This document shows positions 36,732 through 47,338 of a stretch of 64,000 nucleotides of DNA, one piece after another. The notes beneath the pieces are model-generated. The model made no database searches. It worked only from the letters and a program-made list of their open reading frames with translations, and was not told the origin of the DNA. The position numbers were made by a program, and so were the translations under genes. Numbering within the stretch: position 1 is the first letter of the stretch; the number at the start of each line of letters is the position of its first letter. This DNA is from Yersinia canariae (GTDB taxonomy: Bacteria; Pseudomonadota; Gammaproteobacteria; Enterobacterales; Enterobacteriaceae): positions 1,550,001 to 1,614,000 of the forward strand of contig NZ_CP043727.1 in assembly GCF_009831415.1 (NCBI RefSeq), read 5' to 3'.

Positions 36732-37766
36732 ATGGAAAAAACGCGCAAGCGCCGTAATACCGGGCGGGTCACTCTATCGGATGTGGCGAATTACGCCGGG
36801 GTAGGGGCGATGACTGTTTCCAGAGCGCTGCGAACGCCGGAGCAGGTTTCAGATAAATTACGTGAGAAGATAGAACAAGCGGTTGAAACTCTGGGCTATA
36901 TTCCTAACCGTACCGCCGGAGCATTGGCTTCCGGTCACAGTGATACTATTGCCGTTTTAATACCGTCATTAACAGACAAAGCCAGTTCACGGTTTATGCA
37001 GTCGCTGCAACAGATTCTGAATAAAAATGAGTTCCAGTTATTACTGGGTTGCCATGAATATAACCAACGCAAAGAAGCAGAAATATTGATGACCTTGCTG
37101 CAAAGCAACCCGGCTGCAGTGGTGATATTTGGTTCACAGTTGGCAGATAAAACCTATCAATTGCTTGAACGGGCGAATATCCCCACGGTCAACGTGGTCG
37201 GTTCCTATTTCAAAGGGGCCAAAATTACGCTTGAGGCGGCTTTTTTTGAGTCGGCCTATGAACTTAGCCGCCATTTATTGGAACGGGGTTATCACCAGAT
37301 TGGCTTTATCGGCGCTCATATGGATAACCGCCTGCAACGCCAGCAACTGAATGGTTGGCATAAGGCGATGTTAGAGCATTACAAAAATGCGGACCAGACG
37401 GTCACCACGCCCGAAACGGCCAGTTTACAGTTTGGCCGTTATGCTCTGACCGAAATACTCCAGCGTCAGCCGGAATTGGATGCGGTGATATGCAGTCATG
37501 AAGATATTGCGCTCGGCGTATTATTTGAATGCCAACGGCGGCTTTTGAAAATTCCTAGCGGCATAGCAGTGGCATGTTTAGACGGCTCTGACAGCTGTGA
37601 TCAAACTCATCCGACATTGACCTCAATGCGCATTGATTACAAAAAAATGGGGAAAGAAGCCGGTAAACTGTTGATTAATATGCTGGATAATGATGAACAT
37701 GGCGAGGTGCAAGAGCCAGTTAGCCAGAGTTTTAGCTATAAATTTGAACTTCGACAAAGTACTTGA
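36732..37766 (+). CDS. LacI-family regulator, GntR(gluconate)-like
   Basis: Transcription factor of 344 residues. The DNA-binding part is RVTLSDVANYAGVGAMTVSR with the hinge YIPNRTAGALAS, followed by a ligand-binding domain. The N-terminus resembles the gluconate repressor GntR (sharing TLSDVA-AGV-MTVSRALR-like spacing), but the adjacent genes are a PTS, not gluconate genes. The ATG giving MEKTRKRRNTGR follows CAGGAA. A longer open frame upstream from 36663 is not supported. It most likely represses the divergent PTS operon through the palindromes at 36564-36611. Confidence 0.9.
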   Translation: MEKTRKRRNTGRVTLSDVANYAGVGAMTVSRALRTPEQVSDKLREKIEQAVETLGYIPNRTAGALASGHSDTIAVLIPSLTDKASSRFMQSLQQILNKNEFQLLLGCHEYNQRKEAEILMTLLQSNPAAVVIFGSQLADKTYQLLERANIPTVNVVGSYFKGAKITLEAAFFESAYELSRHLLERGYHQIGFIGAHMDNRLQRQQLNGWHKAMLEHYKNADQTVTTPETASLQFGRYALTEILQRQPELDAVICSHEDIALGVLFECQRRLLKIPSGIAVACLDGSDSCDQTHPTLTSMRIDYKKMGKEAGKLLINMLDNDEHGEVQEPVSQSFSYKFELRQST

Positions 37767-37803
37767 TAGCTAACCCCAACTCACTATTTTTAGCTGAAAA
37801 TAA

Positions 37804-37828
37804 AAACGCCAGCACGAAGCTGGCGTTT
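37804..37828. terminator. Bidirectional terminator between the LacI-family gene and pta
   Basis: AAACGCCAGC at 37804-37813 pairs perfectly with GCTGGCGTTT at 37819-37828 over the loop ACGAA, with A and T tracts on either side. It serves the two convergent units. Confidence 0.9.
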
Positions 37829-37852
37829 GTTATATACATCTTAATTGTGGAA

Positions 37853-40000
37853 TTAAGACGCGTCAGCCTGAGCTGATTGAATAGCAGTCAGCGCTACGGT
37901 GTAGACGATATCGTCTACCAAAGCGCCACGGGACAAGTCGTTGACTGGCTTGCGCATGCCTTGCAGCATCGGCCCGATAGAGATCAGGTCGGCAGAACGT
38001 TGTACCGCTTTATAGGTGGTGTTACCGGTGTTCAAGTCAGGGAAGATGAACACTGTCGCTTTACCTGCAACCGGGGAATTTGGCGCTTTGGATTTAGCCA
38101 CATCAGCCATGATTGCCGCGTCATACTGCAACGGACCATCGATGATAAGATCTGGGCGTTTTTCCTGTGCCAGACGGGTTGCTTCACGAACTTTTTCTAC
38201 ATCGCTACCTGCACCAGAATTACCGGTGGAGTAAGAGATCATCGCCACACGCGGTTCGATACCGAATGCCGCCGCAGAATCAGCCGATTGAATAGCAATT
38301 TCTGACAGTTGCTCAGCAGTTGGATCTGGGTTAATCGCGCAGTCACCATAAACCAGAACCTGGTCAGGCAGCAGCATGAAGAACACAGAAGACACCAGTG
38401 AGCTGCCCGGTGCGGTTTTGATTAGCTGCAACGGTGGGCGGATAGTGTTCGCGGTAGTATGAACAGCACCCGACACCAAACCATCAACTTCGCCTTTCTC
38501 CAGCATCAGAGTGCCGAGAACCACGTTATCTTCCAGTTGCTCACGAGCAACCACTTCGGTCATGCCCTTGCTCTTGCGCAGTTCCACCAGACGCGGAACA
38601 TACTGCTCACGCACAGCAACCGGATCGATGATTTCAACGCCTTTACCCAGTTCAATACCTTGGGCCGCAGCAACACGTTGGATCTCTTCTGGATTACCCA
38701 ACAGCACACAAGTCGCGATACCGCGTTCAGCACAGATAGCCGCAGCTTTAACTGTACGTGGCTCATCGCCTTCTGGCAGCACGATACGTTTGCCGGCTTT
38801 ACGTGCCAACTCGGTCAGCTCATAACGGAATGCTGGAGGAGACAGGCGACGTGAACGTTCAGATGTGGCACTCAGAGAATCAATCCATTCACTGCTGATA
38901 TGGCTGGCAACGTAGTTTTGCAGTTTCTCAACACGCTCATGGTCATCTGCCGGTACTTCCAGATTGAAGCTTTGCAGGCTCAGGGAAGTCTGCCAAGTGT
39001 TGGTATCAACCATAAAGACTGGCAGGCCTGTTTGGAAGGCGCGATCACACAGTTTTTTGATTGGCTCATCAATCGCATAACCGCCGGTCAGCAAAATGGC
39101 ACCGATTTCAACGCCATTCATGGCTGCCAAACAAGCAGAAACCAACACGTCTGGGCGGTCTGCTGAGGTCACTAGCAGAGAACCTGGGCGGAAGTGCTCC
39201 AACATGTGAGGGATACTGCGCGCGCAGAATGTCACAGATTTAACGCGGCGGGTTCTGATATCGCCTTCGTTAATAATGCGCGCATTCAGGTGCTTACACA
39301 TATCAATCGCACGGGTCGCAATCAGCTCGAAGCTCCATGGCACGCAACCCAGAACAGGCAGTGGGCTGTTGGCAAACAGCTGTTTTGGATCGATGCTCGC
39401 GACACTGGCCTTGGTGGAATCATCAAAGATTTCAGACAGGTCAGGGCGGGTACGGCCTTGTTCATCCACTGGCGCATTCAGTTTGTTAATGATAACGCCG
39501 GTGATGTTTTTGTTTTTGCTGCCACCGAAGCTGGAACGAGCCAGTTCGATACGCTCTTTCAATTGGTCTGGTGAATCATTACCCAGCGCAATAACAAACA
39601 CGATTTCTGCGTTCAGTGTTTTGGCGATTTCGTAGTTCAGCGCATTGGCAAACTGATGTTTGCGCGTTGGGACTAAACCTTCAACCAGAACTACTTCGGC
39701 GTCTTTGGTGTTTTCGTGGTAACGGGCAACTATCTCTTCCATTAACACGTCTTGCTGGTTAGAGCTCAGCAAGGTTTCCACATGATTCATATTCAGCGGC
39801 TCAGCAGCAGTGATGCTGGAGTTCGCGCGGATGATAGTGGTGGTTTGGTCAGGTGCATCGTTACCAGCGCGAGGCTGTGCGATTGGCTTGAATACGCTCA
39901 GGCGTACACCTTTTTGTTCCATGGAACGGATGACACCCAAGCTGACGCTAGTTAAACCAACGCTGGTGCCGGTAGGAATCAACATTATTGTACGGGACAC
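37853..40000 (-). CDS. pta: Phosphate acetyltransferase
   Basis: Converts acetyl-CoA and phosphate to acetyl phosphate, the first step of the acetate overflow route. The 715-residue long form has an N-terminal P-loop-like domain ([17 protein letters not shown]), a DRTGG domain, and the C-terminal phosphotransacetylase domain ([20 protein letters not shown] and [20 protein letters not shown]). The start codon is GTG, after AGAGG. It follows ackA by 73 bp in the conserved ackA-pta operon. Acetyl phosphate links it to global phosphorylation of response regulators and protein acetylation. Confidence 0.98.
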   Translation of the reverse strand: MSRTIMLIPTGTSVGLTSVSLGVIRSMEQKGVRLSVFKPIAQPRAGNDAPDQTTTIIRANSSITAAEPLNMNHVETLLSSNQQDVLMEEIVARYHENTKDAEVVLVEGLVPTRKHQFANALNYEIAKTLNAEIVFVIALGNDSPDQLKERIELARSSFGGSKNKNITGVIINKLNAPVDEQGRTRPDLSEIFDDSTKASVASIDPKQLFANSPLPVLGCVPWSFELIATRAIDMCKHLNARIINEGDIRTRRVKSVTFCARSIPHMLEHFRPGSLLVTSADRPDVLVSACLAAMNGVEIGAILLTGGYAIDEPIKKLCDRAFQTGLPVFMVDTNTWQTSLSLQSFNLEVPADDHERVEKLQNYVASHISSEWIDSLSATSERSRRLSPPAFRYELTELARKAGKRIVLPEGDEPRTVKAAAICAERGIATCVLLGNPEEIQRVAAAQGIELGKGVEIIDPVAVREQYVPRLVELRKSKGMTEVVAREQLEDNVVLGTLMLEKGEVDGLVSGAVHTTANTIRPPLQLIKTAPGSSLVSSVFFMLLPDQVLVYGDCAINPDPTAEQLSEIAIQSADSAAAFGIEPRVAMISYSTGNSGAGSDVEKVREATRLAQEKRPDLIIDGPLQYDAAIMADVAKSKAPNSPVAGKATVFIFPDLNTGNTTYKAVQRSADLISIGPMLQGMRKPVNDLSRGALVDDIVYTVALTAIQSAQADAS

Positions 40001-40073
40001 GGCTAAACCTCTTTACGGTTGCTCGTTAGTCAAAAGCAACACCGCCAGCCTTGGCTGACGGTGTTAAGGATAT

Positions 40074-41276
40074 TTACGCGGTCAGACGAGAGGCGTCTTG
40101 CGCGATGACCAGCTCTTCGTTGGTCGGGATAACCAGAGCCAAGCGGCTGCCATCTTTGGTGATGGTGCCAGACTTACCAAAGCGTGCTGCCAGGTTGCGT
40201 TCATGGTCAATTTCAAAGCCCAACAGGCCCAGTTTGTTCAAAGTCAGTTCGCGCACCATTGCCGCGTTTTCACCGATACCGCCGGTGAATACAACTGCAT
40301 CCAGACGACCATCCATCAATGCAGTATAAGCACCGATGTATTTCGCCAGGCGGTGGCAGAACACATCCATAGCGCGGCGAGCATCTGCTTTGGTTTCGTA
40401 ATTGTCCTCAACATAACGGCAATCACTGGTGACTTCAGTCAGGCCCAGCAGGCCAGATTCTTTGGTCAACAGTTTGCTGATCTGTTCCATGCTCATGCCC
40501 ATAGCATCATACAGATGGAAAATGATTGCCGGGTCGATGTCACCACTACGGGTGCCCATAACCAGACCTTCCAGTGGCGTCAGGCCCATAGAAGTATCAA
40601 CACATTTACCGTTACGAACAGCAGTCACTGAGCCGCCGTTGCCCAAATGGCAAGTAATAACGTTCAGTTCTTCCAGCGGTTTGTTCAGCGTTTTTGCTGC
40701 TTCCTGACTTACATAGAAGTGGCTGGTGCCGTGTGCGCCATAGCGACGGATACCGTTTTCTTTGTATAAGCTGTACGGCAGGGCATAGAGATAAGACTCT
40801 TCCGGCATAGTCTGGTGGAAGGCAGTATCAAAAACGGCAACATTTTTATCAGCCAGATTCGGGAAGGATTTCAATGCTTCAGCGATACCGATCAGGTGTG
40901 CTGGGTTATGTAGTGGTGCAAACGGGATGGAATCTTTGATACCCTGAATAACTTCTTCGGTAACGATAGCTGATGCAGTGAATTTCTCGCCACCGTGAAC
41001 AATACGGTGACCGATTGCTGTCAGTTGAGCAGAAAGCTCTGGTTTTTGTGCCAGAATAGTATTAACAATGAAATTCAGTGCTTCGCTGTGTGCTGCACCA
41101 GCACCCAATGCTGCTTCCTGTTTGCCGCCTTCAATTTTCCATTTGATGCGGGCTTCCGGCAGATGGAAACATTCGGCTAAACCAGAGAGGTGTTCTTCAC
41201 CATTGGTCGCGTCGATGATAGCAAATTTTAGGGAAGAGCTACCGCAGTTAAGAACCAGTACTAGCTTACTCGACAT
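40074..41276 (-). CDS. ackA: Acetate kinase
   Basis: Makes ATP and acetate from acetyl phosphate. The 400-residue protein is of the ASKHA fold, with [16 protein letters not shown] at the N-terminus and the family signatures [12 protein letters not shown] and [14 protein letters not shown]. It is the first gene of ackA-pta, divergent from yfbV across a gap of about 420 bp. Confidence 0.98.
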   Translation of the reverse strand: MSSKLVLVLNCGSSSLKFAIIDATNGEEHLSGLAECFHLPEARIKWKIEGGKQEAALGAGAAHSEALNFIVNTILAQKPELSAQLTAIGHRIVHGGEKFTASAIVTEEVIQGIKDSIPFAPLHNPAHLIGIAEALKSFPNLADKNVAVFDTAFHQTMPEESYLYALPYSLYKENGIRRYGAHGTSHFYVSQEAAKTLNKPLEELNVITCHLGNGGSVTAVRNGKCVDTSMGLTPLEGLVMGTRSGDIDPAIIFHLYDAMGMSMEQISKLLTKESGLLGLTEVTSDCRYVEDNYETKADARRAMDVFCHRLAKYIGAYTALMDGRLDAVVFTGGIGENAAMVRELTLNKLGLLGFEIDHERNLAARFGKSGTITKDGSRLALVIPTNEELVIAQDASRLTA

Positions 41277-41696
41277 GGAAGTACCTATTTATAGTCGTGT
41301 CTGATGTTTGTTTTTGATGTAACCGATGCTATTAATGCATCGAGGGGACAAAAACAGCGAAAAACACGTGGTTAATAAAACGTCAATCTGTCCAAAAGCG
41401 TAGCGCATATTGGCGTCGACATTAATGATTAACATCATGCGATAGCGAAAAAGGCATGATGATGAAAAAATCGCTGATAAAACGTTAATACCTGGTGGTA
41501 AAAGCCTGTGCGATTTAACAAAATTGATTTAAATGCTGCAAAAAGTTGACACATTTAGCGTCATCTTCTAGCGGCAAAAGGCCGGGCTAGGATACCGATA
41601 GCGCCGCCTAAAAACAAAATATATTTAACAGACTAATTTTTAGTTTGTGAAACGCAAAAAAAATTTTAATCTTTGCTTGTGAAGTTGAGGTGAGCC
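41277..41696. promoter_or_regulatory. ackA / yfbV divergent intergenic region
   Basis: About 420 bp without a gene. I see AT-rich stretches and short partial repeats but no site that I can name with confidence; a search for ArcA and FNR sites would be needed to say more. Confidence 0.3.
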
Positions 41697-42152
41697 ATGA
41701 CAACAAAACCCTCTGATACCGTAAGTTGGTTTCAGGTACTCCAGCGTGGTCAGCATTATATGAAGACCTGGCCTGCTGACAAACGCCTGGCACCGGTGTT
41801 CCCGGAGAATCGCGTGGCGACAGCGACCCGTTTTGGTATTCGCTTTATGCCGCCGCTGGCCATCTTTACGCTGACCTGGCAGATAGCACTGGGCGGGCAG
41901 TTAGGGCCAGCCATAGCCACTGCTTTGTTCGCCTGCGGCTTGCCCTTGCAAGGGTTATGGTGGTTAGGTAAACGTGCTATCACGCCGTTACCGCCTACCT
42001 TATTACAGTGGTTCCATGAGGTGCGAAACAAACTGGCTGAAGCCGGGCAAGCTGTTGCCCCGATTGAACAAACGCCGACTTACCAATCTCTGGCAGATGT
42101 GCTGAAACGTGCCTTCAAGCAGTTGGATAAAACGTTTCTTGATGATTTGTAG
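41697..42152 (+). CDS. yfbV: YfbV, UPF0208 inner-membrane protein
   Basis: Membrane protein of 151 residues, conserved opposite ackA in enterobacteria. In E. coli, YfbV (TerY-type insulation factor) helps keep the Ter macrodomain from interacting with neighbouring chromosome. It begins [20 protein letters not shown], has two hydrophobic spans ([15 protein letters not shown] and [17 protein letters not shown]), and ends in a soluble helix. The ATG follows TGAGG. Confidence 0.94.
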   Translation: MTTKPSDTVSWFQVLQRGQHYMKTWPADKRLAPVFPENRVATATRFGIRFMPPLAIFTLTWQIALGGQLGPAIATALFACGLPLQGLWWLGKRAITPLPPTLLQWFHEVRNKLAEAGQAVAPIEQTPTYQSLADVLKRAFKQLDKTFLDDL

Positions 42153-42348
42153 TCCCCATGACGGGGTATCGTCTGTATGTATGACAGATAGTATGGCATT
42201 GTCGGGCAATACATACCGGGGCTTTATTGGCAGCCGGGGCTTTTTATGCATCTGAGACACAGCAGCGCAAAATCCCCTGTCAAATCAAAGTATGGCCCAA
42301 CTCTGTGTGCGATGATTTCCTCATTATTTATGTCTTAGGAGTTTAGTG

Positions 42349-42843
42349 ATGGATATGACAAACGCCCAACGGCTGATTCTGTCGAATCAGTACAAAATGA
42401 TGACCATGCTGGACCCAGAAAATGCTGAGCGTTATCGTCGCCAGCAAACTATTGTCGAACGCGGCTTTGGTTTGCAGATGCGTGAACTGGACCGTGATTT
42501 TGGTGAAATGAGCGAAGATACTTGCCGTACTATCATTAATATCATGGAGATGCATCACGCGCTGCAAGTCTCTTGGGGTAACCTGAAAGACCAACAAGAT
42601 CTGGATGAACGCCGTATTGCGTTCCTCGGCTTTGATGCGGCCACCGAATCGCGTTACCTGAGTTATGTGCGTTTTATGGTTAATACTGAAGGCCGCTATA
42701 CCCATTTTGACTCAGGAACTCACGGTTTCAATTCCCAAACCCCAATGTGGGATAAATACCAACGGATGTTGGCTATCTGGCAATCATGCCCGCGCCAATA
42801 TCATTTGAGTGCTGTTGAGATCTCGCAAATTATTAATGCCTGA
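42349..42843 (+). CDS. yfbU: YfbU family protein
   Basis: Cytoplasmic protein of 164 residues, nearly identical in length and sequence to E. coli YfbU (UPF0304), whose overproduction has been linked to cell death. Conserved segments: [56 protein letters not shown]. The ATG follows TAGGAG by seven bases; the preceding GTG codon is not needed. The molecular role is unknown. Confidence 0.96.
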   Translation: MDMTNAQRLILSNQYKMMTMLDPENAERYRRQQTIVERGFGLQMRELDRDFGEMSEDTCRTIINIMEMHHALQVSWGNLKDQQDLDERRIAFLGFDAATESRYLSYVRFMVNTEGRYTHFDSGTHGFNSQTPMWDKYQRMLAIWQSCPRQYHLSAVEISQIINA

Positions 42844-42905
42844 AATTATTAATGACTGATAGCGCGTAATGATCAAGACCTAGATTGACTAACGAGGATG
42901 TGCTT

Positions 42906-43562
42906 GTGGAGTGTAAAGGTTTTCTTTTTGATTTGGATGGGACTCTGGTTGATTCATTACCTGCTGTGGAGCGCGCCTGGATTGGTTGGGCGCAGGGTCG
43001 CGGTATTGATCCATCCGAAGTGCTAGAATTTATCCATGGCAAACAAGCAATTACCTCTCTTCGTCATTTTATGCCGGGTGCGAGTGATGCAGAACTTCAA
43101 GCAGAATTTTTGGCTTTAGAGCGCATTGAAGCCAATGACACGGATGGCGTGACAGCGCTGCCGGGAGCTGTGTCACTGCTGGAGCGGCTTAATAACCTGT
43201 CTATTCCGTGGGCTATTGTGACTTCCGGCTCCGTACCAGTTGCTTCTGCGCGCCGTGCGGCAGGCCATTTACCCGAACCTAAAGTGTTCGTGACTGCTGA
43301 GCAGGTGAAACATGGTAAACCTATGCCGGATGCTTACCTGTTAGGTGCTGAACGTTTGGGACTGGCACCGGCAGATTGCATCGTGGTAGAAGACGCCCCT
43401 GCGGGTATTTTGTCAGGGCTGGCGGCGGGTTGCCAAGTGATAGCTGTCAATGCGCCAGCTGACACACCAAAGCTGGATCAAGTCGATTTGGCCCTCAGTT
43501 CACTTGAGCACATTGATGTCGAAAAGACGCAGACAGGTGCGCGGGTTCGCTTTATCGGCTAA
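42906..43562 (+). CDS. hxpA: Sugar phosphatase, HAD family
   Basis: HAD-superfamily hydrolase of 218 residues, formerly yfbT, which in E. coli acts on hexitol and sugar phosphates. Motifs: FDLDGTLVDS (nucleophile and acid Asp), IVTSGS, KHGKPMPDAY and VVEDAPAG. I place the start at the GTG giving MECKGFLFDLDGTL, eight bases after GAGG, matching the E. coli N-terminus. A TTG seven codons upstream is also open. A strong terminator follows at 43588-43613. Confidence 0.93.
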   Translation: MECKGFLFDLDGTLVDSLPAVERAWIGWAQGRGIDPSEVLEFIHGKQAITSLRHFMPGASDAELQAEFLALERIEANDTDGVTALPGAVSLLERLNNLSIPWAIVTSGSVPVASARRAAGHLPEPKVFVTAEQVKHGKPMPDAYLLGAERLGLAPADCIVVEDAPAGILSGLAAGCQVIAVNAPADTPKLDQVDLALSSLEHIDVEKTQTGARVRFIG

Positions 43563-43587
43563 TCCGCTTGGTTGAGTGTGTTATCGA

Positions 43588-43613
43588 GAGCGCCTGATGG
43601 CGCTCTTTTTTTT
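43588..43613. terminator. Terminator between hxpA and the DUF4239 gene
   Basis: GAGCGCC at 43588-43594 pairs with GGCGCTC at 43599-43605 over TGAT, followed by eight T (43606-43613). The convergent gene's stop begins at 43612, so the structure is at the ends of both genes. Confidence 0.9.
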
Positions 43614-44403
43614 AGCGCGATTGGGGCAGTGATTGTGTGGGGAGGGGCAAACTGTCTTCCAGGCTGTGAAGGTTTTGTGGTTTTACCCGAATAATTCCGC
43701 CGCGCGGGCTATCAATATCGGCGATGAGCATAAAAGAGAATGAAATCACTAACGGCAAAATTAATGTCATAATCTTGCCCTTTTTGCCCTGCTTGGAGCC
43801 ATATCCCACTAAGGTACAACTGCAAACCGCGATAATCAGCATCAGTAGCCAGGCAGCATGCGGGATCCGGTTCCACCATGCTGCCTGGGTGTAACCTGCT
43901 GAATTCAAAACATCATTCATCCCCGACACCACTAATGCCATAACAGGATCTGGGCGCTGATTCACCGGCCCTAGCAATTCGCCCCACAGCGCATTTTCCA
44001 ATTGATTGGTTTTATTATTAATCTGCTCCAAATGGGCTTCATTGCGCGTGGTATAAAAAAGTATCCGTTGGTCAAGATAGTGTATTAACAATGCCTTGGT
44101 GGTGACACTGGACGCGGCTGGTAAGTAATCGACACGCAGATATTCCGTTCCAATGGCATTGGCCTCTGCTTCTTCATAGTTTTTACGCAAATCATAGCGG
44201 CTGATGGCCATCGAAAAACTGAAACCGATAATCAGGCCGAGTAAGGTGAGTGTTGCCCCCTGGATAACAGTAAAATTCTCACGGATATTGTCATCCAGAT
44301 CCCGCCCGCGCCGGAAAAAAGCCTGACCGACGTAAGCGGCTCCATACAGCAGAGCGCATGACAACAGAAAAAGTATAATCGGATAATCCGTAATATTGCT
44401 CAT
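43612..44403 (-). CDS. Bestrophin-like (DUF4239) membrane protein
   Basis: Protein of 263 residues with four membrane spans in two pairs: two near the N-terminus (ILFLLSCALLYGAAYVGQAF and TLTLLGLIIGFSFSMAI) and two in the C-terminal half (AAWLLMLIIAVCSCTLVGYG and ILPLVISFSFMLIADI). The pattern SRYDLRKNYEEAEANAIGTEYLR after the second span is characteristic of the DUF4239 / bestrophin-like family, in which channel function is proposed but not proven. It lies between hxpA and yfbS, which are adjacent in E. coli, so it is an insertion or an ancestral gene lost there. A GATAATAC/GTATTATC inverted repeat (44419-44426 and 44447-44454) lies just upstream. Confidence 0.82.
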   Translation of the reverse strand: MSNITDYPIILFLLSCALLYGAAYVGQAFFRRGRDLDDNIRENFTVIQGATLTLLGLIIGFSFSMAISRYDLRKNYEEAEANAIGTEYLRVDYLPAASSVTTKALLIHYLDQRILFYTTRNEAHLEQINNKTNQLENALWGELLGPVNQRPDPVMALVVSGMNDVLNSAGYTQAAWWNRIPHAAWLLMLIIAVCSCTLVGYGSKQGKKGKIMTLILPLVISFSFMLIADIDSPRGGIIRVKPQNLHSLEDSLPLPTQSLPQSR

Positions 44404-44700
44404 TCAGTGCTCCAGCCAGATAATACCAACGACGGCCTACGATTCAGTATTATCAGTATAGTCAGGCGGTTAAATCCTATTGAATATCGGAATGCTTCAT
44501 GTGGATTTTTTTAGATGGCGAATGCGACATCACCAATTGGTTAATTATTTTTCAGGAAAAAAACACAATTAATGCCGTTGTGGGATGGTAAGCGCATAAA
44601 TTTACAGTCATTATTGATCTCAAACAGCGGTATCGCGCTAATTTAATGATTTACTACCAGAGCCGGATATTCCCTTTCACTTTTTGCCAACGAGGCCATT

Positions 44701-46536
44701 TTGAACAGCGAACTATTGTGGGTGTTGACGCTACTTCTGATAGCTATTGTGCTGTTTACCACCAATAAACTGCGAATGGATGTCGTGGCATTATTGGTGA
44801 TTATTGCCTTTGTGATGAGTGGCACTTTGTCATTAGGCGAGGCGACCAGCGGCTTCAGTGACCCCAACGTGATATTGATCGCGGCATTGTTTGTGATTGG
44901 TGAAGGGTTAGTCAGAACCGGTGTTGCTTATCAGGTCGGGGATTGGTTGGTGAAAGTTGCCGGCCACAGTGAAACCAAAATGCTGGCGCTATTGATGGTG
45001 ACTGTGGCGGGATTGGGGGCTTTTATGAGCTCGACCGGCGTGGTGGCGATTTTTATCCCAGTGGTATTAAGTGTCGCCAGCCGGATGAAGATTTCACCGG
45101 GGCGATTAATGATGCCGCTGAGCTTTGCCGGGCTTATCAGTGGCATGATGACATTGGTCGCGACTCCGCCAAACATGGTTGTTAACAGTGAGTTGTTGCG
45201 TGAGGGTATTAAAGGTTTCGGTTTCTTTGGTGTCACACCGATTGGCCTTATCATTTTGCTGATGGGGGTCGGCTACATGCTAGTGGCGCGCCACTGGCTA
45301 GGGGGAAAACCGGAAAGTTCAGAAAAAGAGCAACAATGGAAGCGCCGTACCTTCCGAGATCTTATCCGTGATTATAAACTCACGGGCCGCGCCCGCCGTT
45401 TGGCTATTCGCCACGATTCTCCTTTAATTGGCCGCTCTCTCGATGAGTTACACCTGCGCGCCCGCTATGGTGCCAATGTGGTCGGGATTGAGCGCTGGAA
45501 ACGTTTTCGGCGAGTGATGGTCAGTGCGACAGGGTCGTCTGAACTGCGCGAAAATGATGTTTTGCTGATTGATATGTCTGATTGCGACATGGATTTGCGC
45601 GAGTTTTGCACCGAGCAAATGCTAGAGCCGATGGTGCTGCGCGGTGAGTATTTCTCGGAACAAGCGCGTAACGTCGGGATGGCTGAAGTTTCTCTTATTC
45701 CGGATTCCTCCCTGCTAGGTAAAAGTTTGCGTGAAGTGACCTTCCGCACCCGTTATGGGTTGAATGTCGTGGGTATCCGCCGCAATGGTAAGACATTGGA
45801 AGGCAAACTGGTCGATGACAAATTGCAGTTTGGCGATATTTTACTGGTGATTGGTGACTGGAAATTGATCCGCCAATTACAGCAAAAAACGCGTGATTTC
45901 ATCGTGTTGAACCTACCTGCTGAAGTGGATGAAGTGGCACCGGCTATCTCACAAGCTCCTCATGCTTTGTTCTGTCTGGCGCTGATGGTGGCGATGATGC
46001 TAACCGACGAAGTGCCGAATGTGATTGCGGCGCTGGTGGCCTGTTTGTTGATGGGGCAGTTCCGATGTATTGATATGGAAAGTGCTTATCGCTCAATTCA
46101 TTGGCCGAGCTTGATTTTGATTATCGGGATGATGCCTTTTGCACAAGCATTGCAAAAAACGGGCGGGGTTGATCTGATTGTTCGCGGGCTGATGGATGTC
46201 GCGGGAGGAATGGGGCCAAGGGTGATGTTGTTGTGCTTATTTGTGCTGTGCGCCACCATTGGGCTGTTTATCTCTAATACGGCGACCGCGGTGTTGATGG
46301 CACCGATTGCGATTGCTGCCGCTCGCGAGATGTCGGTCTCCCCGTATCCCTTTGCGATGATTATTGGTATTGCAGCATCAGCGGCCTTTATGACACCGGT
46401 TTCATCCCCGGTGAATACATTAGTATTAGGCCCCGGCGGTTATAAATTCGGCGATTTTATCCGAATAGGGGTGCCGTTTACTGTATTAGTGATGATTGTG
46501 AGTGTGATGGTGGTGCCCGTGTTATTTCCATTCTGA
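44701..46536 (+). CDS. yfbS: YfbS, DASS-family transporter with two TrkA-C domains
   Basis: Membrane protein of 611 residues, the size of E. coli YfbS. It has a divalent anion:sodium symporter fold in two halves, with [15 protein letters not shown] and [16 protein letters not shown] motifs, separated by two cytoplasmic TrkA-C (RCK-C) domains (residues about 215-295 and 320-400: [14 protein letters not shown] and [15 protein letters not shown]). The start appears to be TTG ([11 protein letters not shown]), after CGAGG. The substrate is not known. It is convergent with yfbR. Confidence 0.93.
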   Translation: MNSELLWVLTLLLIAIVLFTTNKLRMDVVALLVIIAFVMSGTLSLGEATSGFSDPNVILIAALFVIGEGLVRTGVAYQVGDWLVKVAGHSETKMLALLMVTVAGLGAFMSSTGVVAIFIPVVLSVASRMKISPGRLMMPLSFAGLISGMMTLVATPPNMVVNSELLREGIKGFGFFGVTPIGLIILLMGVGYMLVARHWLGGKPESSEKEQQWKRRTFRDLIRDYKLTGRARRLAIRHDSPLIGRSLDELHLRARYGANVVGIERWKRFRRVMVSATGSSELRENDVLLIDMSDCDMDLREFCTEQMLEPMVLRGEYFSEQARNVGMAEVSLIPDSSLLGKSLREVTFRTRYGLNVVGIRRNGKTLEGKLVDDKLQFGDILLVIGDWKLIRQLQQKTRDFIVLNLPAEVDEVAPAISQAPHALFCLALMVAMMLTDEVPNVIAALVACLLMGQFRCIDMESAYRSIHWPSLILIIGMMPFAQALQKTGGVDLIVRGLMDVAGGMGPRVMLLCLFVLCATIGLFISNTATAVLMAPIAIAAAREMSVSPYPFAMIIGIAASAAFMTPVSSPVNTLVLGPGGYKFGDFIRIGVPFTVLVMIVSVMVVPVLFPF

Positions 46537-46594
46537 TTATCCTTAGCCCCTGACTCTGGATAATTGCCTGGTTTTACGGCGTTTTTTATGCTGG

Positions 46595-47188
46595 TCAATC
46601 CAGCGAGTCAAGGCTGATTTCGTCCAGAGACAGGCTAAAACTGGGGACGAAGACTTCCATAAAGTAATCCATTTCCGGGCTTTGGCGCATGGCGAGAGTT
46701 TTCTCCAGCCGCGCTTTGGCTTGGATAAATTCATTATTACCTGCGGATAATTCTTCCAAACATTTTAGATAAGCACACAAGGCATCTGCTTGTTTAACCA
46801 GCGCTTTTTCCTCTTCGCTGTAATAATGCTCATCCAACAGACAACGAAAATCATGTTGTAACTCAACTGGCAGCATTTCAATCAGCTTCTGCTGCGCGAC
46901 TTTTTCTATCTTTTTGTATTCATGAGCAATTTGCGGATTGTAATATTTGATAGGAGTGGGCAGGTCACCGGTTATGACCTCACTGGCATCGTGATACATC
47001 GCCAACAGCGCGATGCGGTCGGCATTAAGATTGCCATTAAATTTCCGGTTTTTGATGATAGCCAATGCATGAGCGACAAATGCCACCTGCAAACTGTGCT
47101 CAGAAACATTCTCAGTGCGGACATTGCGCATCAGCGGCCAGCGGTTGATGAGTTTCAGGCGGGATAGGTGGGCGAAGAAGTGACTCAT
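46595..47188 (-). CDS. yfbR: 5'-deoxynucleotidase YfbR
   Basis: HD-domain phosphohydrolase that dephosphorylates 5'-deoxyribonucleoside monophosphates. About 197 residues. HD motif residues are seen in [31 protein letters not shown] and [13 protein letters not shown] place the start at the ATG giving [15 protein letters not shown], with AGAGAGA upstream, as in E. coli. The longer frame to 47242 adds 18 non-conserved residues. Confidence 0.95.
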   Translation of the reverse strand: MSHFFAHLSRLKLINRWPLMRNVRTENVSEHSLQVAFVAHALAIIKNRKFNGNLNADRIALLAMYHDASEVITGDLPTPIKYYNPQIAHEYKKIEKVAQQKLIEMLPVELQHDFRCLLDEHYYSEEEKALVKQADALCAYLKCLEELSAGNNEFIQAKARLEKTLAMRQSPEMDYFMEVFVPSFSLSLDEISLDSLD

Positions 47189-47338
47189 AGTTTTCTCTCT
47201 TGATACGTGCGAAGCGCTGGATTCCAAAGGGGCCACGCGCATGGCCCACTTGGCGGTTGAGGCATCAGAGATAAGGTGATCACCGATCTCATGCCAACCG
47301 AATCGATCACCAAACCACTAAACAAATGAAAGCCAAAC

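Noticed and set aside
44419..44454. GATAATAC / GTATTATC inverted repeat as an operator
   Set aside because: Eight-base AT-rich arms with a 20-base spacer are likely by chance at this scale; noted only in the DUF4239 entry.
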